NCBI GenBank assembly: GCA_041658405.1
Contig: JBBAAG010000092.1
Location: forward strand, 1-10,516
From: Elusimicrobiota bacterium
GTDB taxonomy: Bacteria; Elusimicrobiota; UBA5214; JBBAAG01
DNA length: 10,516 nucleotides
Reading direction: 5' to 3'
The translations under genes and the position numbers were made by a program. How positions within the stretch are numbered: the first letter of the stretch is position 1; each line of letters begins with the position of its first letter. The notes beneath the pieces are model-generated. The model was not told the DNA's origin, did no database searches, and saw only the letters and a program-made list of their open reading frames with translations. Positions 1 through 8,208 of the stretch are shown piece after piece.

Positions 1-411
1 CAATAACCTGCGATGCAACGGCCAGTTTTTTGTCCCCCCGCCGGGAACATACCGTGAACCCACTGTTAAATCCGCACCGTTATCCATAGCAGCTATCATC
101 TCCGGCAAGTACTTAGGGTCATGCGAAAAATCTGAATCAATCGAAAAAATGTAGTCATACCCGTTATCATACCCATACCTAAACCCTTTGTAATACGCAC
201 TTCCCAGCCCGAGCTTCCCCGGCCGCGAGATAAATTTAACCCTTGGATTTGACTCACTCAACTTTTTTGCAATCTCACCCGTCCCGTCAGGCGAATTATC
301 ATCGATTATAAGAACATCAATCCCATCATTCTGCTGCAGTATCTGCGTTGTCATAGGCTCAACATTACCCTTTTCGTTGTAAGTAGGAAGAATGACAACA
401 ATTTTATTCAT
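1..411 (-). CDS. GT2 glycosyltransferase, polyprenol/dolichol-phosphate mannosyl(glucosyl)transferase-like, N-terminal part
   Basis: Incomplete: starts at ATG 411-409 and runs off the left edge, leaving 137 codons. The visible part is a GT-A fold family 2 domain close to DPM1-type enzymes, which move a sugar from a nucleotide donor to polyprenyl phosphate on the cytoplasmic face of the membrane. Landmarks are VVILPTYNE (residues 5-13), the nucleotide-binding IDDNSPDG (36-43), RPGKLGLGSAY (63-73), the metal-binding DSD (92-94) with FSHDP after it, and GSRYVPGGG (118-126). All are typical of DPM1 and its bacterial relatives. Whether a C-terminal membrane domain follows cannot be seen. The start overlaps the stop of the preceding gene (ATGA), with an AAAGGG ribosome-binding stretch just upstream, so translation is probably coupled. 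Its product could be a lipid-linked donor for a periplasmic GT-C transferase; the sugar is unknown. Confidence 0.9.
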   Translation of the reverse strand, partial: MNKIVVILPTYNEKGNVEPMTTQILQQNDGIDVLIIDDNSPDGTGEIAKKLSESNPRVKFISRPGKLGLGSAYYKGFRYGYDNGYDYIFSIDSDFSHDPKYLPEMIAAMDNGADLTVGSRYVPGGGTKNWPLHRRLL

Positions 412-1532
412 ATATTCCCTTTCATTTTATTAATACTATCCACAACCCTCACCGCTGCGGAATGCCAGTTAAACTTCTCCGCCTGTCTATACCCTTTTCT
501 CACCATCTCACTGCGTAACACACTATTATTTAACACGTTACTCATAGCTATTGTCAACTGCTGAACATCCAGCGGGTCAACCATAATCCCCGCATCACCA
601 ACAACTTCCGGCAGAGATGACGTGTTAGAAGCAATAACGGGACAGCCATTAGCCATAGCTTCCGCGACGGGCATCCCAAACCCTTCATACAATGACGGAT
701 AAACAAATACACTTGCTGCGGAGTACAGGTTATAAAGTTCAGCTTTTTCTAAATATCCGGTAAACACAACATAGTTATCAAGATTCAACTTCCTGCATTC
801 TTCATACACCCCGTTGTACAACCACCCTTCCTGCCCTGCTATCAAAAGTTTATACCTAAGCTTCAATTCCTCTGGAAGCGCAGCGTATGCTTTTAGTAAA
901 CTAACAAAATTTTTTCTTGGTTCAATACTTGAAACTCCCAAAACAATATCACCGGTAATACCGTATTTTGCAAGTACCGCGTGTTTATCAGTATCCCCGC
1001 TCTTCCCGCAGTTCCGCGCCCCGGGATACGCCACTACCATTTTATCCGGTTGTATATAATAAAACTTAACAATATCCTTTACCGTTGACTGCGAGATCGT
1101 AACAATCCTATCCGCTTTTTTCACAGCATACGGCACCATCCAGCGTTTATACAATAAACTACCTTTGGTGAACACTTCAGGGTATACCATCATACTAAGA
1201 TCATAGATGGTAACTACCAGCTTACCAGCCCAAAAATACGGTACCGAGAAGTCAGTACAAAACAGGACATCCACCTTATCTCTTTTCAACAGTACCGGCA
1301 AAACAGTTTGTTCCCAGATAATACGCGTAACACTATTCCTTGGCAACGCATACTCAGCCTTTATCACCAACCGTTTAGGATTCACAAAAAACTTTTTTAG
1401 TTCATACCCGCCGTATAGTATATACGTATTCCCGTCATCAATACCATCAATCTCGTTGAACATTTCGTATATATACGTCCCGATCCCTGCGGGTGCGGTA
1501 TCAAGCAACGACGCGTTCACACCGATAATCAT
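408..1532 (-). CDS. GT4 family glycosyltransferase
   Basis: A 374-residue GT-B fold enzyme, full length for family 4. It should transfer a sugar from a nucleotide donor to a lipid-linked oligosaccharide in the cytoplasm. The N-terminal acceptor domain has AGIGTYIYEM (15-24) and VTIYDLSMMVYPE (107-119). This second motif is usually VHDL; here tyrosine (Y110) stands where histidine is common. The donor domain has SSIEPRKN (201-208), whose R206/K207 are placed to contact the donor phosphates, and the E-x7-E motif (E283 in EGFGMPVAE, E291), followed by SLPEVVGDAG. Donor and acceptor cannot be predicted. The start is ATG at 1532, overlapping the previous gene's stop by 4 bp, with GAGGTG 8 bp upstream; the end overlaps the next start by 4 bp. 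Both overlaps point to an operon with coupled translation. Confidence 0.93.
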   Translation of the reverse strand: MIIGVNASLLDTAPAGIGTYIYEMFNEIDGIDDGNTYILYGGYELKKFFVNPKRLVIKAEYALPRNSVTRIIWEQTVLPVLLKRDKVDVLFCTDFSVPYFWAGKLVVTIYDLSMMVYPEVFTKGSLLYKRWMVPYAVKKADRIVTISQSTVKDIVKFYYIQPDKMVVAYPGARNCGKSGDTDKHAVLAKYGITGDIVLGVSSIEPRKNFVSLLKAYAALPEELKLRYKLLIAGQEGWLYNGVYEECRKLNLDNYVVFTGYLEKAELYNLYSAASVFVYPSLYEGFGMPVAEAMANGCPVIASNTSSLPEVVGDAGIMVDPLDVQQLTIAMSNVLNNSVLRSEMVRKGYRQAEKFNWHSAAVRVVDSINKMKGNI

Positions 1533-2650
1533 CCGTTCAGCACCTCGTTATAAACCTTCAAGGTTTCCATCGCAACAATTTTTTGGGTGTACTTACTAAT
1601 AACCCGTTCACGCCCGAGCTTACCTAACCTCAAGCGCATATCCTTATCATCAATGAGTTTAAATAAAATTTCTGCTAACGCATACCTATCATTTTCTTTT
1701 ACAACAACACCTGCAGCACCTATAACATTAGGTATCTCACCGGAATCCGACCCCACCACCGCAACTTCACTCGACATAGCCTCGATCAACACCCTGCCGA
1801 ACTGTTCTTTCCAATTACTTTTTGTCAATGACGGTAATACCAGTATATCAATACAGTTAAGACACTCCGGCATCTGTGTGGAACCAACACTACCGAGTAA
1901 CTTAACCCGTTCTCCAAGCCCACACTGTGTGACAATTTTCTGTAATTCACTCATCCACCCGCCAGTACCTATGATAACGATTCTAGCATCCACTTTATTT
2001 TTAATTTCAGCAAATGCTGAGATCAACACTTTAACCCCTTTTTCCTCAACCACACGCCCGATAAACGCAATATTTACAGTCTTACCGCCAATCCCGCGCA
2101 GCTCGCGTAGCTTAGCAATCTCAGTATCTGAACGCTTAAAAAACACGCCTGGGTCAACCCCGAACTGCGGAATGAGGAACGTTTTTTTGTTCCACCCTTT
2201 TTTCACAAGAATACCACCAGCATCAGAATTCCCTACAATCGCAGCATCGGCTTTAGAAAACACTGTCTGCTCAAAATACGAAAACGGAAACGGATACCTT
2301 TTATAAATATTTTGCCAGTTAAAAAATACTGCCTTCACAGATTCTTTTTTAATCCCCATAACGTGATACGTAACAAAACTATACGACTCCTCGTCGATAT
2401 GCACGATATCCGGTTTAACTTCCTCCAACACTTTACGCAACCCACAGTAAAAATGCAGGTGATTATACCCGCTGAAATACACGGGTAAGGGTATTATCTT
2501 AAACAACGGATTATTTAGTGATTCAGGGACGGCTCCACCCCATTTTTTTGGTATCACCAAAGTAAGCTCAACCCCGGCATTAACCATTTCTTCATACTTC
2601 TTATGATACGCCGCTACTACAGACGCTTTTGAGATGATTAATACTTTCAT
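1529..2650 (-). CDS. GT4 family glycosyltransferase
   Basis: A 373-residue GT-B enzyme of family 4. The N-terminal half begins MKVLIISKASVVAAYHKKYE, with the first beta strand of a Rossmann domain and an acceptor-side loop. DIVHIDEESYSF (81-92) and the aromatic NWQNIYKRYPFPF (111-123) follow; the QN-x-x-KRYP pattern recurs in a GT4 subgroup from polysaccharide loci. The donor domain has IGRVVEEKG (197-205), LPSLTKSNWKEQFG and the E-x7-E pair E282/E290, then GEIPNVIGAAG. Specificity is not inferable. The start is ATG at 2650, 4 bp after the flippase stop, with GGTG upstream as a modest ribosome-binding site; the stop overlaps the next GT4 start (ATGA). It probably adds one sugar to the repeat unit. 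No truncation is visible. Confidence 0.93.
   Translation of the reverse strand: MKVLIISKASVVAAYHKKYEEMVNAGVELTLVIPKKWGGAVPESLNNPLFKIIPLPVYFSGYNHLHFYCGLRKVLEEVKPDIVHIDEESYSFVTYHVMGIKKESVKAVFFNWQNIYKRYPFPFSYFEQTVFSKADAAIVGNSDAGGILVKKGWNKKTFLIPQFGVDPGVFFKRSDTEIAKLRELRGIGGKTVNIAFIGRVVEEKGVKVLISAFAEIKNKVDARIVIIGTGGWMSELQKIVTQCGLGERVKLLGSVGSTQMPECLNCIDILVLPSLTKSNWKEQFGRVLIEAMSSEVAVVGSDSGEIPNVIGAAGVVVKENDRYALAEILFKLIDDKDMRLRLGKLGRERVISKYTQKIVAMETLKVYNEVLNG
1541..1546 (-). promoter_or_regulatory. Ribosome-binding site GAGGTG
   Basis: On the minus strand GAGGTG lies 8 bp before ATG 1532. It is the clearest Shine-Dalgarno sequence in the window and lies inside the 3' end of the preceding gene. It supports the chosen start of the GT4 gene at 408-1532 and reinitiation across the ATGA overlap. 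Confidence 0.7.
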
Positions 2651-2654
2651 ATAA

Positions 2655-4094
2655 TCACACCAACTTTTTCCATAATAATTCTGTCAACATCTTAACCTCA
2701 TTCTCAAAAACTTTGAAAAAGTATATCATGCCAAAATACGCTATGGAAGAAATACCGACATTGATCAATACATGCACACCGCTCAATTGCAATAAACGTA
2801 CCACAAAAAACATGATTAGTATTGCCCACAAAATCCCTGTTATTTGCTTTTTATCTATAGTAATCTTCACATTTTTCGATAACAATACGTAGTTCATAAT
2901 TAATAACACAATTTGAGCACCCAGCAACGCAGCTGCCGCTCCAAGATAACCCCACAAACTTATCATCACAAAACATGACGGTAGATACACCCCCGCGCAG
3001 ATAAGCATATTTCTGACTACCAACTTTTCATTATTAGCCGATATTAAATAATACAACGCCAGTTCATTCATAAAAAAAACAAACAGTATCCCCGCCATAA
3101 TCTGCAGCGCAATATGTGCATTAACAAACTTTACGCCATAAAAAACCAAAATTATCTGTTTTGACAATAAGAACATCCCAACCGCCATCGGCAGTGCAAC
3201 CGATAACATAAATAATAATGATTTAGTAAACGCGCGGCTATACTTTTCCTGTTCACCCGCAAAATATTTTATAATAAACGGCAACACCGCCGCCATAAAT
3301 ACTGACGGCATAAACATCAACCCTTCAACAAACCTGAACGCCGCACCGTACCACCCCACTTCCGTCGCATGCCTTAACCATCCAAGCAAGACCACGTTAA
3401 GCTTAAAATACGCAGCGCCAAGTATCATAATTACACCCAGTGGAAACGCGGAAACAATAATCCCGTACCAGTTCCTGAACTCCGGCTTAATCAATCTTAA
3501 CCCCAGCTTTGATGCAGTAAACACCACAGCAAAAATACACGCGATAACCGCCCCAGCGACCAGCGCTACCGCCAATCCGTACATCCCGGCGTTCAAAACA
3601 TAAAGAGCTACAGTCCCGATCACTGCCAAAAGCAACCGCCACACAATCATTAACCCGGTTTCATAATACATCTTAGAAATTCCGCGGTAGTATGAATTGT
3701 ATACATCCAGAAACGCGGATATCGTCAATGCAAGACAGATCAGTAAAATAAACAGGTAATATTCACGTGTCTGAACGTTCAGCCATGCCACCACTGCAAA
3801 CACTGCAAGTACAAGTAAGCTCAAAACAAATTTTATACTCAAAATATCGGAAATAACGCTATTAGCCTTCTCCGCGGACTGGCTAATAATTTTTACAGCG
3901 AACGTATTAGTCCCGAGGTCTGTGAAGGTAACAAAAAAACTTGATAACGCAAGGGCATACGTAAAATACCCAAACCGTTCATCCCCGAGAAACCGCGCGA
4001 TAAGTATAAAAAATACGAACCATACAAGTTTTACGATAAGCTCGCCGGCCCACCGCGTAAAAGTATTCAACGCAACCAACTGCGGTACCGGCAT
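2655..4094 (-). CDS. Wzx-like polysaccharide flippase (MOP superfamily)
   Basis: A 479-residue, almost entirely hydrophobic protein with about 12-14 predicted membrane segments, the usual size and shape of Wzx/RfbX-type flippases. These move undecaprenyl-diphosphate-linked repeat units from the cytoplasmic to the periplasmic face of the inner membrane. Family features by eye are the N-terminal amphipathic start followed by ARFLGDERFGYFTYALAL (33-50) and FTDLGTN (57-63), and the mid-protein GWYGAAFRFVEGLMFMPSVF (247-266), typical of the second half of MOP flippases. The start is ATG at 4094 with AGGT about 9 bp upstream. It lies 6 bp after one GT4 gene and 4 bp before another, the expected setting for a Wzx. 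A distant lipid II-type or teichoic-acid flippase is less likely given the surrounding transferases. Confidence 0.9.
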   Translation of the reverse strand: MPVPQLVALNTFTRWAGELIVKLVWFVFFILIARFLGDERFGYFTYALALSSFFVTFTDLGTNTFAVKIISQSAEKANSVISDILSIKFVLSLLVLAVFAVVAWLNVQTREYYLFILLICLALTISAFLDVYNSYYRGISKMYYETGLMIVWRLLLAVIGTVALYVLNAGMYGLAVALVAGAVIACIFAVVFTASKLGLRLIKPEFRNWYGIIVSAFPLGVIMILGAAYFKLNVVLLGWLRHATEVGWYGAAFRFVEGLMFMPSVFMAAVLPFIIKYFAGEQEKYSRAFTKSLLFMLSVALPMAVGMFLLSKQIILVFYGVKFVNAHIALQIMAGILFVFFMNELALYYLISANNEKLVVRNMLICAGVYLPSCFVMISLWGYLGAAAALLGAQIVLLIMNYVLLSKNVKITIDKKQITGILWAILIMFFVVRLLQLSGVHVLINVGISSIAYFGMIYFFKVFENEVKMLTELLWKKLV

Positions 4095-4100
4095 ATAAAT

Positions 4101-5252
4101 TTACCTGCTATTCCGTTTCTTCATTTCATACGCCTCAACATATATTTTGTAGGTATCCTCAACAATATTCTGCCATTCATACTTCACAACTTTTTCCCGT
4201 GATAACCTTCGAGCAGACTCACGAACAGCGTTATTATAAACAAGTGCTTTAATTTTTGCGGCAAGTTCATGGCTATCATACGCATCTTCCAATACTAAAC
4301 CATTCTCATTCTTGACAAGAAACGACGTTCCCGCCACACGGCTGATAATCACAGGCAATCCGCAGGCCATAGCTTCGAGTACAACCAAGCCGGTAGGTTC
4401 ATATTTTGTAGGTAAAACAAAAATGTCTGCACTGCTGTAGTACTCAACAATACGATTTGTTTGATTGACAAACCGCACTTGTTTATCCACTCCGCATCTC
4501 CGAGCCAACAGTTTATAATACCCGTTATCACCCTCACCTACTACATAAAGTTTAAGCGCAGAATCTCCAATCAGTGATAACGCAGTGATAGCTTCCCCCA
4601 CACCTTTCCTGCGGAACTCATTTGCTACCAACAAAACAACCTTATCCTCCGGTGTGAGCCCAAACCGTTTCCGGCATTCATTCCTTATGGAACTACACTT
4701 ATCGGGTGAAAACTCTGAAATATCCACCCCGGGGATCAATGCAGTGATATCGTCAGAAGGTAGATTATGATATCTAACAAGTTCATCCTTAACATTTTGC
4801 GAAACTGCAATGATTTTTTTATACCTCCCAGGATAATAATTATATTTTTCATTTGCCAGTAACACATGATGCAAAGGATTAAGCGTTTTCTTAACTTGTT
4901 CCTTAATACCAATCCCCCGGGAATGCGCCACCCATGCTGCGTGGCAACTATGCGCAGTGATCACATCCTGTATTCTTGCATTCGCTCCCTGGTTATGAAG
5001 AATATCAAACTCAGGTTCACTCCGGAGAATCATGTTTGTCACATTATGACTAAACGTGAATAACTGCATAAAAAACGGCTTTCTCATCATCGGCACTTTA
5101 TGAAACACAATTTTTGACGGTTCATCTTCAGGTACTACACCTGTAAAAACATGTATATCCGCTCTCTCCGCAAGCCCGCGTGCAAGCTGGCGGACATAAC
5201 GTTCAATCCCGCCTGGTTTTGTGTAGTCAGGAACAAAATATGCTATTTTCAC
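4101..5252 (-). CDS. GT4 family glycosyltransferase, GTG start
   Basis: A 383-residue GT-B enzyme of family 4. The N-terminus KIAYFVPDYTKPGGIERYV has the glycine-rich acceptor loop (GGIER, 14-18). DVITAHSCHAAW (96-107) supplies the histidine region, resembling WaaG-like LPS core transferases. The donor domain has VANEFRRKGV (209-218), VVGEGD (237-242) and the E-x7-E pair in EPTGLVVLE (E285, E293), followed by GLPVI. It ends in a lysine/arginine-rich tail (KKRNSR), which may help membrane contact. The start is GTG at 5252-5250: it overlaps the previous stop as GTGA, and this reading gives the canonical GT4 N-terminus, while no nearby ATG does. No strong Shine-Dalgarno is seen (only a distant GAGAAAG), so expression probably depends on coupling to the upstream gene. 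The donor sugar is unknown. Confidence 0.92.
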   Translation of the reverse strand: MKIAYFVPDYTKPGGIERYVRQLARGLAERADIHVFTGVVPEDEPSKIVFHKVPMMRKPFFMQLFTFSHNVTNMILRSEPEFDILHNQGANARIQDVITAHSCHAAWVAHSRGIGIKEQVKKTLNPLHHVLLANEKYNYYPGRYKKIIAVSQNVKDELVRYHNLPSDDITALIPGVDISEFSPDKCSSIRNECRKRFGLTPEDKVVLLVANEFRRKGVGEAITALSLIGDSALKLYVVGEGDNGYYKLLARRCGVDKQVRFVNQTNRIVEYYSSADIFVLPTKYEPTGLVVLEAMACGLPVIISRVAGTSFLVKNENGLVLEDAYDSHELAAKIKALVYNNAVRESARRLSREKVVKYEWQNIVEDTYKIYVEAYEMKKRNSR

Positions 5253-6460
5253 AATCTATTTTCTTTCTCACTGTTTAACGCATTAGCGTATATGATAAAA
5301 GGCAACGCAAACGTAAAAATATACAACTCCTTGATACCATGAACAAACGGGTCACCGAACTGTATACTCACAAATACAGATATGATACACCCCAACACCC
5401 CAAGCCAAATAACCTGCAACTCATTTTCATTCATCCACTCGTATTTACTGATCCAGAAATACAACACTGCAAGGTACATCCATATATACGCTATCAACCC
5501 GGGAATCCCTTGCTCCGCGAAGATTTGCAGCATAATGTTATGCACCATCTCAGGAAATTCCGCACCGTTATTATACCGGGTAGAAACGTACTGAAAATTC
5601 CCTGACCCTACACCGGTCAACGGATTATCCGCTGCCATAACGAACGCGGTGTTCATATACAACAACCTCGCCTGGATTGAGGAATCAAACTTATTAAACG
5701 ACGACTTTACCCGGTCCATCACAATATCAGGTGAAAAGGTTAATCCTAAAATTATAAGCAACCCGGCAATCACAACAGTCCTCCACGTATATTTTATCAA
5801 CCCAACGAAGAACAACGCTACCCCCAAAGCTAACCAACTTCCGCGGGATAATGTCAATACCATCGCTACCAGCTGTATTACCAGCGATACAGCAATTACA
5901 AGTTTTTCTATCCATTTTTTATCCCACATAAATACTAGTGTCAACGGCATGGTTATATTTAGATAGGTCGCCAATGCATTCGGCTGGTCATATGTCCCCA
6001 CAGCACGGTGCAACCCAAAAGTTACCGGTGTAAGAATATAACTTGCAATCCCAGCAATCCCCGCGAATAACGCACCGGCAGTTATCACCCAGAATACTGT
6101 GGTATAACCATTTTTTTTATTGGATAACACATCAAGAAAGAGTATATATACGACAAATATCTCAATAAACTTCACAGTTTCCTTTATCACCAGAGAAACA
6201 TTCCCTGCGGATACTGCCGATAAAAATAAACTCGCTATAAACAACACTATCGGCGCTGTAACCATATTTTCTTTGATAGAGCATACCAACTCACGGATTG
6301 TTGTATAACGCAACCTATAAAATACCCATACCGCAAATGTGCACAGGATTAATACATCATTCGTAGTAACCCACATCCCTGCAATCCGGCGTTTAAGCGC
6401 AAACGGAACCATCGCAAGGATTAGCAAACACAAAATATTCAGTACACTAATTAGTTTCAT
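5249..6460 (-). CDS. O-antigen polymerase/ligase family membrane protein (Wzy/WaaL-like)
   Basis: A 403-residue polytopic membrane protein with roughly 10-12 hydrophobic segments, matching the Wzy_C/O-antigen ligase family (PF04932 type). Hallmarks are GTYDQPNALATYL (155-167), LTLSRGSWLALG (202-213), NPLTGVGSGNFQ (279-290) and VHNIMLQIFAEQGIPGL (306-322). R206 and H307 match in context the conserved arginine and histidine needed by WaaL-type enzymes. The large periplasmic loop between about 240 and 315 carries the last two motifs. It would act on the periplasmic face, joining lipid-linked repeats or moving the glycan to a final acceptor; Wzy and WaaL roles cannot be separated by sequence reading. 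In a cluster with Wzx, the polymerase role is favoured. The start is ATG 6460 with GGAAAG 9 bp upstream; it begins 4 bp after the TPR gene and overlaps the following GT4 by 4 bp. Confidence 0.9.
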   Translation of the reverse strand: MKLISVLNILCLLILAMVPFALKRRIAGMWVTTNDVLILCTFAVWVFYRLRYTTIRELVCSIKENMVTAPIVLFIASLFLSAVSAGNVSLVIKETVKFIEIFVVYILFLDVLSNKKNGYTTVFWVITAGALFAGIAGIASYILTPVTFGLHRAVGTYDQPNALATYLNITMPLTLVFMWDKKWIEKLVIAVSLVIQLVAMVLTLSRGSWLALGVALFFVGLIKYTWRTVVIAGLLIILGLTFSPDIVMDRVKSSFNKFDSSIQARLLYMNTAFVMAADNPLTGVGSGNFQYVSTRYNNGAEFPEMVHNIMLQIFAEQGIPGLIAYIWMYLAVLYFWISKYEWMNENELQVIWLGVLGCIISVFVSIQFGDPFVHGIKELYIFTFALPFIIYANALNSEKENRL

Positions 6461-6464
6461 AATT

Positions 6465-8165
6465 TCAATCTTTCCAACCTAACAATATACTGTAAGGGAA
6501 CACATTACGGTCCTCCTTAGTCTCAGGAATATAGTAGTCATTAATGAAATTAATTGAGATAATATGCCTTCCTTTCGGGAAATGCTGGTTAACAAAATAA
6601 TACTTCCCAACCGAAGACGTAACATAAAACCGTGCGTACTTGTCATTGTTCACATATATCTCCACTAACGGCCATACATCATTAACCGGACTACCGCGCA
6701 GCTCAACTGCGAACCATTCAATATCTTCAGGGAAGGTTATATCAACAAAAGTTTTACCCGTAGAATACATCAACGGCCCCTGCCCTAACCATTGGATGGA
6801 AGAACTTTCGGGCAAAAACTGCCAGTTTTTGTTGTATTTCCGCATTTTTTCAGAGTATCCATCCACCAAACCATTACTCGTAAGCTGCTCCTTACTCCTG
6901 GCTAAGGTTGTCATACCATCTCTTTTACTCATCAGGTTTTGTATAATCCCATCAATATCTTTCGCGTTTCCGGATACACTGGCAATACATCCCAGCTGCC
7001 ATAGAATACCCAAATCTTTTTTGTCGTACCTATGACCTTTCTGTAACACACCCCATGCTTGTTGATAATCCCCGAGTTCAATATATGCCGTACCGTATCT
7101 CATCCAGTCATCCACTTCAAATCTTTCAGTATCAGCTAATTTATAATACCTAATTGCTTCTACCCACTGCCCAAGTTTGTAACTAACCCGTGCATATGAA
7201 ATTATATCAGCAGAATCTCTTGGTTTACCGTTCTTTACCCGATTCACAGCCTGAACAATAGTATTTTGATTAAATAATCCGGTATCCAGGCTAATCATTT
7301 CTTTGATGATAACCACCGGCGAGGATGGAGTGATATATGGAACAATTTTTAACAGTTCCGGATACTTCTTATGCTCCAGGCAGATTTCCACCAATAAGTC
7401 GATGACTCTATTATCCGCATTCGGTGATACACTGCAGTATTCTATAAGCAATGGAATCAATTCATCAAATCTATACGTTTTGCCATATAACCGTTCTAAA
7501 CCCAATATCGGCGTGATTGCCACTTTGTTGAACACAACTGCAGCTTTATAAGCTCTGATTGCAGCCTCGTAATCACCATTTTTTTCTTTTGTCAATCCAA
7601 CATTAGTAAACACAAACGATGCCATAATACGAACAGCCACCACAGCAACAATTACCAGCACAACTACACACTCACTACACTTCCACCCGCCTTCAGTTAA
7701 TCCAAACCTAATGTTAAGCAGTAAAACAATGAAGTATATAACGCTAAAACTTGCTAGAGGCAAAATCAACCCTGCCCAGTTCAATATTTTTTCTTTAAGC
7801 AAAAAAGCAAAGATCAAACTAAACCCTACCATAGCGACAACTGACACTAAAAGAGATAAGTCGAACAAGTTAAACACTTCCCTGGCTTTTATCCCGGGAA
7901 TAAGCGCTGCGAGTACAGCCAATAAAAAAATAAGTACCGCAATCTCAACCCATCCATCAAGTTTTAAAGTAGTAAACAAAACAGCCAGCAGAAATGCCGA
8001 AGGACGGATTGATAGGCTATCAGGTTTGGGAACCAGTTTATATAAAACAAAAATTGTCACACCAATAAACAGTATAACTGTAGCATCAACAAATACCGGT
8101 TTGTACAGGTACTGCCAAATAAATATATAAATAAAAGAAAATACCGCAAACAACTTTTTTTCCAT
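6465..8165 (-). CDS. Membrane protein with TPR repeats and C-terminal CBM60-like carbohydrate-binding domain
   Basis: A 566-residue protein of unassigned function with three parts. Residues 1-187 are very hydrophobic, with six or seven likely membrane segments (about 4-21, 27-45, 57-89, 102-122, 129-150, 167-187) and a CSEC pair (C163, C166) just before the last. The middle is helical with TPR-like repeats, clearest at 187-214, 322-350 and 354-381, with a weaker one at 386-414. Residues 458-566 look like a beta-sandwich with the signature of CBM60-type xylan-binding modules: ELRGSP, WP (498-499), EIYVNN, then FINDYY and EDRN (551-554). It sits 4 bp before the polymerase-like gene and may help it or bind the growing glycan; this is inference. 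ATG 8165 is preferred, although TTG at 8168 is in frame directly before it. No Shine-Dalgarno is seen for either start. Membrane and TPR calls are firm; the binding domain is a motif-level match. Confidence 0.8.
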   Translation of the reverse strand: MEKKLFAVFSFIYIFIWQYLYKPVFVDATVILFIGVTIFVLYKLVPKPDSLSIRPSAFLLAVLFTTLKLDGWVEIAVLIFLLAVLAALIPGIKAREVFNLFDLSLLVSVVAMVGFSLIFAFLLKEKILNWAGLILPLASFSVIYFIVLLLNIRFGLTEGGWKCSECVVVLVIVAVVAVRIMASFVFTNVGLTKEKNGDYEAAIRAYKAAVVFNKVAITPILGLERLYGKTYRFDELIPLLIEYCSVSPNADNRVIDLLVEICLEHKKYPELLKIVPYITPSSPVVIIKEMISLDTGLFNQNTIVQAVNRVKNGKPRDSADIISYARVSYKLGQWVEAIRYYKLADTERFEVDDWMRYGTAYIELGDYQQAWGVLQKGHRYDKKDLGILWQLGCIASVSGNAKDIDGIIQNLMSKRDGMTTLARSKEQLTSNGLVDGYSEKMRKYNKNWQFLPESSSIQWLGQGPLMYSTGKTFVDITFPEDIEWFAVELRGSPVNDVWPLVEIYVNNDKYARFYVTSSVGKYYFVNQHFPKGRHIISINFINDYYIPETKEDRNVFPYSILLGWKD

Positions 8166-8174
8166 CAACTATTA

Positions 8175-8203
8175 ATGGTATATATAATAAGAAATGAAGT
8201 CAA
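8175..8203 (-). promoter_or_regulatory. Possible weak internal promoter in the 43-bp spacer
   Basis: This is the longest gap between two complete genes in the operon. On the minus strand TTGACT (8203-8198) and TACCAT (8180-8175) are separated by 17 bp, matching five and four of six consensus bases. Transcription would begin about 7 bp further on, nearly at the start codon of the TPR gene, so any such message would be almost leaderless. AT-rich DNA gives chance matches easily. Confidence 0.25.
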
Positions 8204-8208
8204 AAATA

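Noticed and set aside
1207..1599. A 130-codon plus-strand open frame crossing a gene junction
   Set aside because: It is antisense to two well-supported GT4 genes and shows no domain or convincing start signal.
1587..2306. A 239-codon open frame on the plus strand
   Set aside because: It lies wholly opposite a clear GT4 gene, its translation is low-complexity and Ser/Thr/Pro-rich with no recognisable domain, and it arises from the codon bias of the true gene.
5649..5966. A 105-codon plus-strand open frame
   Set aside because: It is antisense to the polymerase-like gene; the protein has no family features.
7711..8130. A 139-codon plus-strand open frame
   Set aside because: It mirrors the hydrophobic N-terminal region of the TPR gene and has no independent support.
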